Shown here: in pieces, positions 44,835-58,304 of the stretch
How positions within the stretch are numbered: the stretch's first letter is position 1
Layout: each line of letters opens with the position of its first letter
NCBI GenBank assembly: GCA_963921825.1
Contig: OY997590.1
Span: 62,362,012-62,426,011 of the forward strand
DNA: 64,000 nt
Origin: Erodium maritimum
Taxonomy: Eukaryota; Streptophyta; Magnoliopsida; Geraniales; Geraniaceae
Direction of reading: 5' to 3'
Made by a program: the position numbers and the translations under genes
The notes under the pieces: generated by a model
Told to the model about the DNA's origin: nothing
What the model saw: the letters and a program-made list of their open reading frames with translations, nothing else
The model's database searches: none

Positions 44835-46510
44835 CCTAGTTCCAATCTAAACTCCAATATGTCCCCATCGACTTTACATGTCTAACATGTTCAGGCAGCG
44901 ACACCGCCTTAGTCAAAGGGTTGGCTATGTTATCATCTGTTGCAATATAGGTTATCTTCACTTCACCTCAATTCAGTATTTCTCTGATTAGATGGATACA
45001 CCGTAGTACATGTTTGGATTTGTTATGCGATCTGGGCTTTTAGCTTGCGCAATGGCCCTTGTGTTGTCGCAAAATGGATTCACCGGGCTGGATGGGTTTT
45101 TAATTACATCCAACCCTGCCGTGAATTTCCAAATCCACATAGCCTCCTTAGCTGCCTCTGCAGCATCCATGTACTTGGCCTCTGTTGTAGATTCGGCAAT
45201 GGTATCTTGCTTTACGCTCTCCCAGCTAAAGCTCTGCCATTCAGCATAAACACATATCCTGACTGACTTCTAAAGTCATCTGAATTTGTCTTGGAAAACT
45301 AACGTCTACTCATCCTTCGACGACTAGTTCAACATCATCTTTCCCGGGTTAGACTGATGTCTACTGGTACAACATAAGGCTTACGAGACAGCCGGTCTCA
45401 TACATGTCATGGCATATATGATCGATCCTGCCCCTAGGCGCATAGGATTCTCATCATCCTTTTCAGCTCATCAGGTGTCTTAGGACAGTGAGTCTTGCTG
45501 AGATGAATGCCATGACTAGTGGGTAAGAGTCCTTTCTTTGAATCGAGCATTAAGAACCTACTCAATGCCTTGTTCACATAGGTTCCCTGACTTAAATCCA
45601 AGACCCTCTTGAAAAACACTTCCTCAACCAAGCTTTAGTCTCGTGCAAGGTTGTGATGTCGTTTTCAATGAGAACCAGAAAGGTAATCTTGCTCCCACTA
45701 GCCTTCTTATAAACGCCAGATTCATCCTCGTTCTTGATTAAGCCAAATCCAATTACAGCTTCATCAAAACGAAGGATCCAACTCCGAGAAGTTCGTTTCA
45801 ATCCATAAATGGATTTCAACGACTTATAAATCTTTCCCGTATTCTTCGGATCGTCAAAACCTTTGGGCCGAGACATACAAACGTACTCAGTCAAATTTCT
45901 ATTTAGGAAAGCGGTTTTGACATCCACTTGCCATATCTCGTAATTATGATACGCAGTTATGTCAAGAAGAATTTGGATCGATTTTGACCATAGCCACTAG
46001 GGAGAAGGTTTCCTCATAGTCAATCCATTGGATCTGCCTATAACCTTTCGCCACCAGTTGAGCTTTGTAGGTCAGAGGGTTGTTGTCCATGTCCATCTTC
46101 ACCTTGAAGATCCATTTGCATCCGATGGTCCTCACACCATTGATGGGATCAACCGTTTCCCAGACTCGGTTGTCCGACATGGATTGCATTTCCTCCCTCA
46201 TGGCTCCCAGCCATAACTCGGAGTCGGGCCCATCCACGACTTCTTGAAAGGTGGCTGGATCATCGTGATCCACCATGACTTCATTGTCACCTCCGGATAC
46301 CATATCTTGGAGGTGGAAGATTGACCCTTTCAAATCGCCTTGGACCGTCCGGAATTGTAACAGGAATTGGTTCTCACTCTACGACAATCTCTGGCTCCTT
46401 TCTACTGGGTTGTCAATTGGTTTAGACAGATCTGCACCATCCTGAATTTCTTCGAGATGCATAGTCCTCCCAATGACGTCTTTGGAAACAAAACTTCTTT
46501 TCCATAAAGA
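44835..46510 (-). pseudogene. Copia A RNase H, RT and integrase end
   Basis: In sense order from the right: the integrase C-terminal end (46379-46505), the RT N-terminal part (46333-45962, ELWLGAMREEMQSMSDN), and the RT middle (45927-45592, MDVKTAFLNRNL, SIYGLKRTSRSW). LVLIENDI follows, with YVDD missing (junction 45669/45670). The RNase H remnant is at 45170-44988. Compared with B, about 60 further bases are deleted after KCFS (near 45610), which shifts the frame. The 46506-46510 bases are the aaaga duplication of B. Confidence 0.85.
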
Positions 46511-48198
46511 TGTTGGGTCTCGAGGTAGGGTTGGAGATGAACCAACTCGCAGCGGAAAATCAATGAAAACCAAGAGACAATTAAAACCATGAAACAACTA
46601 ACAAAGAATGGATTAACAAGAGAAAAATTCAGCACTAGTTCTTACCAAAACAAGAACACCGGTTAACGAATGATTGGCTTGAGTCTCCAAGACGCCTACG
46701 TATCCACTTGGGAATCAAAGCCACGTAGTTCTTCTCTTTGAGGACTCAAGAACACAAACATGGAGGTGGAAACTAGCCAAACCCGAAATGGCCATGGAAG
46801 AGGGAGAGAAAATGTGTTTCCTATTCTTGTCTTGTGTTTGTTATGTTGAAAAAAGATGACTTAAACATAACAAAACCCATACTTGTCCAACTAAAGGCAT
46901 GGGACAAGTATGGTGTCAAGTAAGGTGTAAATAGGACAAAGTATGGCAAGACAAGATTGGGTTAGGTGGTGAATCACCAACACCTTAATCCTTGTCTTGC
47001 TTACTTAGTACTAATTAATCAAGACTTGATTAATTAGTTCCATGGGCCTTGGTTGCATGGGCCTTTCATGGGCCTCTTGGAACATGGCCCGTGGCCATTT
47101 CCAACGAGGTCCCGTGATTCGCTCATCGCCTCCATGCCTTCCATACCGGAAATGTCCAACATTATCCGACGCGATCAATCCCAAGACTCCAAGCCTTGTC
47201 TCGATCCGTAAAGTCCTATTCACTTACGGGCACATGACCCAAAACCCAGTTTTGGTCATGTCCCGAGACAACTCCCTTTTGGCCATTCTCCATAAATGTG
47301 TCAATGAGTTTCATCCTCCGGTGTGACCCTTAGGTTTATGCATGTCAATAGATCAACGTAAAATCCCATTTTACTTGATCCTATTTAAGTGGCAACTAAC
47401 GAGACTTTAGTATTGCCTGACACTACATAACGAATCGACCCTGTCGATTCTAACCTTTCCGTCGTCCCTGTCATTATCCTTTTATCTCCGATATCCTGAT
47501 TGAGATAAGGCATAGAGCCGTCATCCTTATTATTCTCAATCACCGTTCCTTGATATGTGAGATGACTGAAGATATGATACCCAGTATCATGTGCATGGCC
47601 ATGCTATTCTTCCAGTCACTCTCGATCAAGTGGCCGAGAACCGATATCTTTCTCATACCTTAGTATGAGGGATAAATCTCTTAGCCGTCTTTCGTGTCAC
47701 TCATGTAGCCCGTCCCCAAGCCAATCCTGGCCGTTATGGAAGCCCTGTTACGGACAACGTTAGGCTCAGGTCAAACTCAGTTGTTGACTACATAGCGATC
47801 ACAAAGACTCCTTGGTCTAAGGATACATGACAAGCTACAACACTGAATATGTTCATGACTTAATCTATGGCACATATTCAGGGCGGGTCGTCCAATATCA
47901 TGTCCCACATGATATCTATGATCAGACTCCGGAATCCCATTCCAATGACTAACAGAACGTAAGCCATAAAGAGCCATCTTTCATACTAGTCGCTTCTAGT
48001 GAAGCTTTGTTGACTAGGGACCCATCGAGTGTGATCTATCTCGATCTATGGTTCTATTCGCATGGTGGGCATAGATCAGAGCACACATCGATATATTACT
48101 CCAACACATAAGTAATATAAAGCCGCTTTAATTTTATTGCTAACGATGATATATACATTTGGACATTTAGGATTGAACTACGGGCACTAAGACTAACA
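46511..48198 (-). repeat. 3' LTR of copia B
   Basis: 1688 bp, TGTTGGGTCTCGAGG to CACTAAGACTAACA, with the polypurine complement ATCTCCCACTTGC next to it (48199). Confidence 0.96.
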
Positions 48199-48349
48199 AT
48201 CTCCCACTTGCCCTAGTTCCAATCTAAACTCCAATATGTCCCCATCGACTTTACATGTCTAACATGTTCAGGCAGTGACACTGCCTTAGTCAAAGGGTTG
48301 GCTATGTTATCATCTGTTGCAATATCGGTTATCTTCACTTCACCTCAGT

Positions 48350-48760
48350 TCAGTATTTATCTGATGAGGTGGATACGCCGCAGTACATGTTTGGATTTGT
48401 TATGCGATCTAGGCTTTTAGCTTGCGCAATGGCCCTTGTGTTGTCGCAAAATGGATTCACCGGACTGGATGGGTTTTTAATTACACCCAGCCCTGCCATG
48501 AATTTCCAAATCCACATAGCCTCCTTAGCTGCCTCTGCAGCATCCATGTACTTGGCCTCTGTCGTAGATTCGGCAATGGTATCTTGCTTTACGCTTTCCC
48601 AGCTAAAGCTCTGCCATTCAGCGTAAACACATATCCTGATTGACTTCTAAAGTCATCTGGATTTGTCTTGGAAAACTAGCGTCTACTCATCCTTCGACGA
48701 CTAGTTCAGCATCATCTTTCCCCCGGGTTAGAATGATGTCTACTGGTACAACATAAGGCT
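48350..48760 (-). pseudogene. RNase H remnant of copia B
   Basis: The frame 48547-48350 reads MDAAEAAKEAMWIWKFMAGL and PVNPFCDNTRAIAQAK, the end of the copia RNase H domain. Upstream (48548-48760) the conserved VDASF-type region is interrupted by a stop and by the deletion near 48720 shared with A and C. Confidence 0.75.
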
Positions 48761-48785
48761 TACGAGACGTCTGGTCTCATACATG

Positions 48786-49773
48786 TCATGGCATATATGA
48801 TCGATCCTGCCCCCAGGCGCATAGGATTCTCATCATCCTTTTCAGCTCATCAGGTGTCTTAGGACACTGAGTCTTGATGAGATGAATGCCATGACTAGTG
48901 GGTAAGAGTCCTTTCTTTGAATCGAGCATTAAGAACCTACTCAATGCCTTGCTCACATAGGTTCCCTGACTTAAATCCAAGACCCTCTTGGTGCGATCTC
49001 TACATATCTTAATCCTTAAGATATGAGAAGCATCACCTAAGTCCTTTATTGAAAAACACTTCCTCAACCAAGCTTTAGTCTCGTGCAAGGTTGGGATGTC
49101 GTTTTCAATGAGAACCAGAAAGGTAATATTGCTCCCACTAGCCTTCTTATAAACGCAAGATTCATCCTCGTTCTTGATTAAGCCAAATCCAATTACAGCT
49201 TCATCAAAACGAAGGATCCAACTCCGAGAAGTTCGTTTCAATCCATAAATGGATTTCAACAACTTATAAATCTTTCCTTTATTCTTCGGATCGTCAAAAC
49301 CTTTGGGCCGAGACATACAAACGTACTCAGTCAAATTTCCATTTAGGAAAGCGGTTTTGACATCCACTTGCCATATCTCGTAATTATGATACGCAGTTAT
49401 GTCAAGAAGAATTTGGATCGATTTTGACCATAGCCACTAAGGAGAAGGTTTCCTCATAGTCAATCCATTGGATCTGCCTATAACCTTTCGCCACCAGTTG
49501 AGCTTTGTAGGTCAGAGGGTTGCCGTCCATGTCCATCTTCACCTTGAAGATCCATTTGCATCCTATGGTCCTCACACCATTGATGGGATCAACCGGTTCC
49601 CAGACTCGGTTGTCCGACATGGATTGCATTTCCTCCCTCATGGCTCCCAGCCATAACTCGGAGTTGGGCCCATCCACGACTTCCTGAAAGGTGGCTGGAT
49701 CATCGTGATCCACCATGACTTCATTGTCACCTCCGGATACCATATCTTGGAGGTGGAAGATTGATCCTTTCAA
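48786..49773 (-). pseudogene. Reverse transcriptase of copia B, YVDD deleted
   Basis: Two long frames cover it. The first, 49773-49402, has ELWLGAMREEMQSMSDN, CKWIFKVKMDMDG and YEETFS. The second, 49367-48786 (193 codons), has MDVKTAFLNGNL, SIYGLKRTSRSW, then LVLIENDIPTLHETKAW and LGDASHILRIKICRD. Apart from a stop between the frames, the only obvious lesion is the in-frame loss of the seven codons carrying YVDD (junction 49109/49110). This is the best-preserved RT of the three young copies and still cannot be catalytic. Confidence 0.9.
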
Positions 49774-49861
49774 ATTGCCTTGGACCTTCCGGAATTGTAA
49801 CAGGAATTGGTTCTTACTCTACGACAATCTCTGGCTCCTTTCTACTGGGTTGCCAATTGGT

Positions 49862-51098
49862 TTAGACAGATCTGTACCATCCTGAATTTCTTCGAGATGC
49901 ACAGTCCTCCCAATGACGTCTTTGGAAACAAAACTTCTTTTCCATAAAGACCCCACCCCAAGCGACGAACACCATGTTCTCACTGGGATTGTAGAAATAG
50001 TATCCCCTTGTTGCTTTGGGATACCACACGAAGGTGCATATCTCAGATCTTGGTTCGAGCTTAGTCGAAACCAAATGTTTCACATAAGCCTCGCAACCAC
50101 AAATCTTTAGGAAGGACAAAGCGGGCATCATCCCGTACCATTTTTAAAATGGTGTCCCTTCCACACCATTCGTCGAAGCCCGATTCACTATGAATGCGGT
50201 CGTCTCTAGAGCAAAACCCCTAAAAGAGATTGGGAGATCAGTCCAACTAATCATGGAACAGACCATTGTCTAACAATGTCCGATTTCTCCGTTTGGCTAC
50301 ACCTTTCAACTACAGTGACCTAGGAGGAGTCCATTCCAAAAGGATCCCATTCTCTTTTAGATGATCTAATAACTCTGTGGTCAAGTATTTTCCACCTCGA
50401 TCCAATCGAAGTGCCTTAATACCTTTGTCGAGCTGGTTTTCTACTATAGTCTTAAACTCTTTGAATTTATCAAAAGCTTCAGACTTATGTCTCACCGAAT
50501 AGACATAACCATATTTACTGTAATCATCAGTAAATGTGATAAAGTAGCTAAAACCCCTCCTGGCAAGTGAACTTATTGGTCTACACACATTCGAGTGTAT
50601 CAGCCCCAATAATTCACCCGCCCTTTCATCGCGATCGATAAAGGGCACTTTAGTCATTTTGCCCATCAAACAAACCTTGCACCTATCGATCGAATGGAAT
50701 TCGAATGAACCTGAAAGCCCGCACTTCTGAAGTGCTGATAGGCGCTTCTTGTTTATGCGACCCAAATGACAGTACCATAACAGAGTTAGGTTTAAATCGT
50801 TGGATTTAGACCTCTTGGTATTAACAGAATATATAGAACTTGAGGCATTGTTACCCATATCAAATATGTACAATCCTCCAACCATGTCAGTACTGGTATA
50901 AAACATATCATTGCATAGAACATTGAAAACTCCATTTCCAATATTAACATTATATCCTTCCTTGTCAAACACGGATACAGATATAATATTCCTACTAAAA
51001 GTAGGTATGCAATATACATTATACAATACTAAGACAAGGCCTCTTGGCAAAGCAAGACTCATGGATCCTACAGCAGTTGCCACAACTCTGAGGTCCAT
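49862..51098 (-). pseudogene. Integrase region of copia B
   Basis: The 262-codon frame 51098-50310 holds the pre-integrase segment (DMVGGLYIFDMGNN), the zinc part (CHLGRINKKRLSALQKCG, CKVCLMGKMTK) and the core. The first catalytic Asp is Asn (HSNVCRP), FTDDYSKYGYVYS is present, and the second Asp is kept in LRLDRGGKYL. The frame stops shortly after LLEWTPP. The C-terminal frame is 50131-49862. Element A has an equivalent 262-codon frame at 56124-55336 with only a few differences. Confidence 0.85.
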
Positions 51099-51727
51099 TT
51101 CGTGCTTTCCAAATCTCTCCTACTTTCAACCACCATATATTAGTGCATGTGTGAGATTCAGTCATGGTATCTAATACCCATGAATCTTTGGAAGTAGAGA
51201 GATGTAGCTCTATAGAGTTAATACCGAATGAAGGCACGATCCCACCGCCCTTCCTTAGATCATCCAGGTTTCCTGATGAAGGCGCAGTCCTACTGCCCTT
51301 CTTCAGATCATCCAGGCTATTTGATGAAGGCGCAGTCCCACTGCACTTCTTCAGATCAGCCGTGAACTTCCTGTAATCCCGGTTCCAATGACCAGGCTGT
51401 TGGCAGTAGAAGCAGACATTCTCAGGTGTCTCATCTTTCCTGCCAAGTGCGCATGGGCCCAGCCCTTGCCACTTCCAATTCCCTTGTTGACCATCAGAAT
51501 ATCCTTGGATCCCAGATCCCTGAGATATTCTTCTCAGCAGCTGATGACACTTCATGTAACTCTGATATGGTCTTAGAGACAGCCTTGTCAAGGACATATT
51601 CTTTGCGTTCAGACTTGAGGACTATCCTCAAAATTCTGTACCAGTCCAAATAGTTTGTCCCATTTAGCTTGACCCTGTCAAGAATGGTTTTTAATGACAA
51701 ACTATTAATGTTCGCTGAATTTGCCAT
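51019..51727 (-). pseudogene. Gag, nucleocapsid and protease remnant of B
   Basis: Gag starts at 51727 (MANSANINSLSLKTILD) and shows the same short form as in C, ending at 51494. The overlapping frame 51597-51019 carries CFYCQQPGHWNRDY, three 16-residue linker repeats and WVLDTMTESHTC, where the protease DTG is changed. Except for one residue (VLDKAVS against VIDKAVS), it matches C over the gag remnant. Confidence 0.85.
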
Positions 51728-53270
51728 TTGATCTACAACAGATAAAATTCAATCAGTAAACTGAATAAATTTTATGAAGATCAAGCTTAAACACCAACAA
51801 TCAATTCTAAACCTTTAGAATCTGAAACCAAGATCCTTGATTCACTCGATTAAGCTGAACTAATGCTCACCACTTAATCGAGCTATGTAGGTAGGACTCC
51901 ATCCAATCACATCCAATGTGACTCTTGGCTAGGGTATGTACTTATGTACACGACTTACCCTATCTGTTACCCTAGCTCAACCTCAGGCCGAGAATCGTAG
52001 TCGGGTCCACCAATTTTCAACTATGGCCCGTCACTATGTAGGTGCTCCGCTAATGCGCACGACACCCACATATGTCGTCCAAACCTACTACCCCGCTTTC
52101 CCATGGATGCTCCGCTAATGCGCACGACACCCATAGGACGGGGAGGTAGTAAGGTGTTGATAATTGGGAGGTATCGGACATGACCCGTTTTTACTTGTCC
52201 GGTTGTGTTTAAAACTTTGACACATCCTAGATGCGATGAGCACATCAACTACATTCCAAATGCAATGATGCCTCAAATTACCTCCAATGTAATTCTTCCT
52301 TCGAACCCGTCAACTACATCCAATGTAATGACGATTCTAAGGGCTCACACACAAGGATTAAAATTCCAATTTTATCTTTGCATGTGAGGTGATATGCTCG
52401 GTAAATAAAGTTAAGCATGCAATTCTAAAACACATAGAATTAATCATGCATAAACTAAACCAAGCATAAAGCGATAAATGTGCACATAATAGCCCCCTAA
52501 ACTAACTCCCACTAGCTTCTTGAGCTCCACCGACTCCAAGCCGATGCCAACACCCGAAAAGCCACCAAATGACCTTTTCGCCCTTTCTTCGTCTTGAGTA
52601 AAATATTACAATTTAATACACGACTCGCAGGTCGGGAATAAATAAATATTACAAACAAGTGGTTCGACGACCACACCTTGAAAGAATAATTACACGTTAA
52701 CTCTAACGGCTCGCAGGCCGTGAAAAGCGATAAATAATTAAATTGAGCTCGGGGCTATTATGTACACCATGCCAACATCACATCACACATCGTGTTATCA
52801 AACAAGCATGTTATCAAACATCATGTGATTTTCCGGTTTTAATTAATAGCCAAGTTTCGAAATTTTTTGATGCTCGGTTTATCGAAACCGTTCAAAAATG
52901 AAACTTTTGAACATTTGATCTTCGAGTTCGTCATGACGGTTCCAAACTCGTCATAACTAACAAAACGGTTTAGCCTTAGCATATCAACCATCCAATGGTC
53001 ATGCTTGGCCTAGCTCCGTCCAACGGAGCCCCGTTCGGTCTCGGTTTCGGCTCCCCGAGAGTCCCGCTCCCGAGACCCGAAAAATCAAACTTTTTTCAAA
53101 ATTTCCAGATTTGAAATAATTTTCAAAAATTCATTTTACATGCATTAAATCCATAAACAAGAATTTAAAACATGTTATCAAACAATTTAGCAAAACAACA
53201 TGCCAAAAACGAAACTTTCAAGCAAAACCGAAACTATGAACACCGTCTTGTGAATCCCGAAGGTAGCACG
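51728..53270 (-). other. Leader of copia B
   Basis: Untranslated leader of about 1.5 kb, matching that of C, including the CGGAGCA direct repeats (near 52045-52130). No gene is seen. Confidence 0.75.
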
Positions 53271-53282
53271 GCTCTGATACCA
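53271..53282 (-). promoter_or_regulatory. Primer binding site of copia B
   Basis: GCTCTGATACCA on the plus strand is the reverse complement of TGGTATCAGAGC, next to the sense 5' LTR. Confidence 0.92.
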
Positions 53283-53283
53283 C

Positions 53284-54971
53284 TGTTGGGTCTCGAGGTA
53301 GGGTTGGAGATGAACCAACTCGCAGCGGAAAATCAATGAAAACCAAGAGACAATTAAAACCATGAAACAACTAACAAAGAATGGATTAACAAGAGAAAAA
53401 TTCAGCACTAGTTCTTACCAAAACAAGAACACCGGTTAACGAATGATTGGCTTGAGTCTCCAAGACGCCTACGTATCCACTTGGGAATCAAAGCCACGTA
53501 GTTCTTCTCTTTGAGGACTCAAGAACACAAACATGGAGGTGGAAACTAGCCAAACCCGAAATGGCCATGGAAGAGGGAGAGAAAATGTGTTTCCTATTCT
53601 TGTCTTGTGTTTGTTATGTTGAAAAAAGATGACTTAAACATAACAAAACCCATACTTGTCCAACTAAAGGCATGGGACAAGTATGGTGTCAAGTAAGGTG
53701 TAAATAGGACAAAGTATGGCAAGACAAGATTGGGTTAGGTGGTGAATCACCAACACCTTAATCCTTTTCTTGCTTACTTAGTACTAATTAATCAAGACTT
53801 GATTAATTAGTTCCATGGGCCTTGGTTGCATGGGCCTTTCATGGGCCTCTTGGAACATGGCCCGTGGCCATTTCCAACGAGGTCCCGTGATTCGCTCATC
53901 GCCTCCATGCCTTCCATACCGGAAATGTCCAACATTATCCGACGCGATCAATCCCAAGACTCCAAGCCTTGTCTCGATCCGTAAAGTCCTATTCACTTAC
54001 GGGCACATGACCCAAAACCCAGTTTTGGTCATGTCCCGAGACAACTCCCTTTTGGCCATTCTCCATAAATGTGTCAATGAGTTTCATCCTCCGGTGTGAC
54101 CCTTAGGTTTATGCATGTCAATAGATCAACGTAAAATCCCATTTTACTTGATCCTATTTAAGTGGCAACTAACGAGACTTTAGTATTGCCTGACACTACA
54201 TAACGAATCGACCCTGTCGATTCTAACCTTTCCGTCGTCCCTGTCATTATCCTTTTATCTCCGATATCCTGATTGAGATAAGGCATAGAGCCGTCATCCT
54301 TATTATTCTCAATCACCGTTCCTTGATATGTGAGATGACTGAAGATATGATACCCAGTATCATGTGCATGGCCATGCTATTCTTCCAGTCACTCTCGATC
54401 AAGTGGCCGAGAACCGATATCTTTCTCATACCTTAGTATGAGGGATAAATCCCTTAGCCGTCTTTCGTGTCACTCATGTAGCCCGTCCCCAAGCCAATCC
54501 TGGCCGTTATGGAAGCCCTGTTACGGACAACGTTAGGCTCAGGTCAAACTCAGTTGTTGACTACATAGCGATCACAAAGACTCCTTGGTCTAAGGATACA
54601 TGACAAGCTACAACACTGAATATGTTCATGACTTAATCTATGGCACATATTCAGGGCGGGTCGTCCAATATCATGTCCCACATGATATCTATGATCAGAC
54701 TCCGGAATCCCATTCCAATGACTAACAGAACGTAAGCCATAAAGAGCCATCTTTCATACTAGTCGCTTCTAGTGAAGCTTTGTTGACTAGGGACCCATCG
54801 AGTGTGATCTATCTCGATCTATGGTTCTATTCGCATGGTGGGCATAGATCAGAGCACACATCGATATATTACTCCAACACATAAGTAATATAAAGCCGCT
54901 TTAATTTTATTGCTAACGATGATATATACATTTGGACATTTAGGATTGAACTACGGGCACTAAGACTAACA
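53284..54971 (-). repeat. 5' LTR of copia B
   Basis: 1688 bp, nearly identical to 46511-48198. Differences seen: TTTTCTTGC against TTGTCTTGC near 53766, and a C/T in the AAATCCCTTAG stretch near 54450. Confidence 0.96.
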
Positions 54972-56263
54972 AAAGACCCCACCCCAAGCGACGAACATCA
55001 TGTTCTCACTGGGATTGTAGAAATAGTATCCCCTTGTTGCTTTGGGATACCACACGAAGGTGCATATCTCAGACCTTGGTTCGAGCTTAGTCGAAACCAA
55101 ATGTTTCACATAAGCCTCGCAGCCACAAATCTTTAGGAAGGACAAAGCGGGCATCATCCTGTACCATTTTTAAAATGGTGTCCCTTCCACACCATTCGTC
55201 GAAGCCCGATTCACTATGAATGCGGTCGTCTCTAGAGCAAAACCCCTAAAAGAGATTGGGAGATCAGTCCAACTAATCATGGAACAGACCATTGTCTAAC
55301 AATGTCCGATTTCTCCGTTTGGCTACACCTTTCAACTACAGTGACCTAGGAGGAGTCCATTCCAAAAGGATCCCATTCTCTTTTAGATGATCTAATAACT
55401 CTGTGGTCAAGTATTTTCCACCTCGATCCAATCGAAGTGCCTTAATACCTTTGTCGAGCTGGTTTTCTACTATAGTCTTAAACTCTTTGAATTTATCAAA
55501 AGCTTCAGACTTATGTCTCACCGAATAGACATAACCATATTTACTGTAATCATCAGTAAATGTGATAAAGTAGCTAAAACCCCTCCTGGCAAGTGAACTT
55601 ATTGGTCTACACACATTCGAGTGTATCAGCCCCAATAATTCACCCGCCCTTTCATCGCGATCGATAAAGGGAACTTTAGTCATTTTGCCCATCAAACAAA
55701 CCTTGCACCTATCTATCGAATGGAATTCGAATGAACCTGAAAGCCCGCACTTTTGAAGTGCTGATAGGCGCTTCTTGTTTATGCGACCCAAATGACAGTA
55801 CCATAACAGAGTTAGGTTTAAATCGTTGGATTTAGACCTCTTGGTATTAACGGAATATATAGAACTTGAGGCATTGTTACCCATATCTAATATGTACAAT
55901 CCTCCAACCATGTCAGTACTGGTATAAAACATATCATTGCATAGAACATTGAAAACTACATTTCCAATATTAACATTATATCCTTCCTTGTCAAACACGG
56001 ATACAGATATAATATTCCTACTAAAAGTAGGTATGCAATATACATTATACAATATTAAGACAAGGCCTCTTGGCAAAGCAAGACTCATGGATCCTACAGC
56101 AGTTGCCACAACTCTGAGGTCCATTTCGTGCTTTCCAAATCTCTCCTACTTTCAGCCACCATATATTAGTGCATGTGTGAGATTCAGTCATGGTATCTAA
56201 TACCCATGAATCTTTGGAAGTAGAGAGATGTAGCTCTATAGAGTTAATAACGAATGAAGGCAT
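54972..56263 (-). pseudogene. Copia A integrase and protease region
   Basis: The protease remnant with DTMTES (56263-56045) leads into the 262-codon pre-integrase/integrase frame (56124-55336). The first catalytic Asp is Asn, as in B and C. The C-terminal frame (55157-54966) is cut by insertion of B at the aaaga site; its continuation is at 46505 and below. Confidence 0.85.
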
Positions 56264-58291
56264 GGTCCCACCGCCCTTCCTTAGATCATCCAGGTTTCCT
56301 GATGAAGGCGCAGTCCTACTGCCCTTCTTCAGATCATCCAGGCTATTTGATGAAGGCGCAGTCCCACTGCCCTTCTTCAGATCAGCCGTGAACTTCCTGT
56401 AATCCCGGTTCCAATGACCAGGTTGTTGGCAGTAGAAGCAGACATTCTCAGGTGCCTCATCTTTCCTGCCAAGTGCGCATGGGCCCAGCCCTTGCCACTT
56501 CCAATTCCCTTGTTGACCATCAGAATATCCTTGGATCCCAGATCCCTGAGATATTCTTCTCAGCAGTTAATGACACTTCATGTAACTCTGAAATGGTCTT
56601 AGAGACAGCCTTGTCAAGGACATATTCTTTGCGTTCAGACTTGAGGACTATCCTCAAAATTCTGTACCAGTCCAAATAGTTTGTCCCATTTAGCTTGACC
56701 CTGTCAAGAATGGTTTTTAATGACAAACTATTAATGTTCGCTGAATTTGACATTTGATCTACAACAGATAAAATTCAATCAGTAAACTGAATAAATTTTA
56801 TGAAGATCAAGCTTAAACACCAACAATCAATTCTAAACCTTTAGAATCTGAAACCAAGATCCTTGATTCACTCGATTAAGCTGAACTAATGCTCACCACT
56901 TAATCGAGCTATGTAGGTAGGACTCCATCCAATCACATCCAATGTGACTCTTGGCTAGGGTATGCACTTATGTACACGGCTTACCCTATCTGTTACCCTA
57001 GCTCAACCTCAGGCTGAGAATCGTAGTCGGGTCCACCAATTTTCAACTATAGCCCGTCACTATGTAGGTGCTCCGCTAATGCGCACGACACCCACATATG
57101 TCGTCCAAACCTACTACCCCGCTTTCCCATGGATGCTCCGCTAATGCGCACGACACCCATAGGACGGGGAGGTAGTAAGGTGTTGATAATTGGGAGGTAT
57201 CGGACATGACCCGTTTTTACTTGTCCGGTTGTGTTTAAAACTGACACATCCTAGATGCGATGAGCACATCAACTACATTCCAAATGCAATGATGCCTCAA
57301 ATTACATCCAATGTAATTCTTCCTTCGAACCCGTCAACTACATCCAATGTAATGACGATTCTAAGGGCTCACACACAAGGATTAAAATTCCAATTTATCT
57401 TTGCATGTGAGGTGATATGCTCGGTAAATAAAGTTAAGCATGCAATTCTAAAACACAGAATTAATCATGCATAAACTAAACCAAGAATAAAGCGATAAAT
57501 ATGCACATAATAGCCCCTTAAACTAACTCCCACTAGCTTCTTGAGCTCCACCGACTCCAAGCCGATGCCAACACCCGAAAAGCCACCAAATGACCTTTTC
57601 GCCCTTTCTTCATCTTGAGTAAAATATTACAATTTAATACACGACTCGCAGGTCGGGAATAAATAAATATTACAAACAAGTGGTTCGACGACCACACCTT
57701 GAAAGAATAATTACACGCTAACACTAACGGCTCGCAGGCCGTGAAAAGCGATAAATAATTAAATTGAGCTCGGGGCTATTATGTACACCATGCCAACATC
57801 ACATCACACATCGTGTTATCAAACAAGCATGTTATCAAACATCATGTGATTTTCCGGTTTTAATTAATAGCCAAGTTTCGAAATTTTTTGATGCTCGGTT
57901 TATCGAAACCGTTCAAAAATGAAACTTTTGAACATTTGATATTCGAGTTCGTCATGACGGTTCCAAACTCGTCATAACTAACAAAACGGTTTAGCCTTGG
58001 CATATCAACCATCCAATGGTCATGCTTGGCCTAGCTCCGTCCAACGGAGCCCCGTTCGGTCCCGGTTTCGGCTCCCCGAGAGTCCCGCTCCCGAGACCCG
58101 AAAAATCAAATTTTTTTCAAAATTTCCAGATTTGAAATAATTTTCAAAAATTCATTTTACATGAATTAAATCCATAAACAAGTATTTAAAACATGTTATC
58201 AAACAATTTAGCAAAACAACACGCCAAAAACAAAACTTTCAAGCAAAACCGAAACTTTGAACACCGTCTTGTGAATCCCGAAGGTAGCACG
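56264..58291 (-). pseudogene. Copia A leader, gag remnant and nucleocapsid
   Basis: The gag remnant (56753-56520) has the same internal deletion as B and C (VSKTISELHEV). The CCHC-like knuckle and three linker repeats follow (56264-56500). The leader (56754-58291) is non-coding and aligns to those of B and C with a few small indels. Confidence 0.8.
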
Positions 58292-58303
58292 GCTCTGATA
58301 CCA
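58292..58303 (-). promoter_or_regulatory. Primer binding site of copia A
   Basis: GCTCTGATACCA, the reverse complement of the tRNA-Met primer site, one base before the sense 5' LTR. Confidence 0.92.
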
Positions 58304-58304
58304 C

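Larger units (their letters stand above)
46511..54971 (-). mobile_element. Ty1/copia element B nested in A
   Basis: The sense 5' LTR is 53284-54971, the sense 3' LTR is 46511-48198, each 1688 bp, and the internal region is 5085 bp. The 5-bp duplication aaaga is at 46506-46510 and 54972-54976. Joining the flanks restores a continuous integrase-region sequence matching B's own at 49945. I noticed about two substitutions between the LTRs. B is of the same family and orientation as its host A, so the family has inserted into itself. Confidence 0.97.
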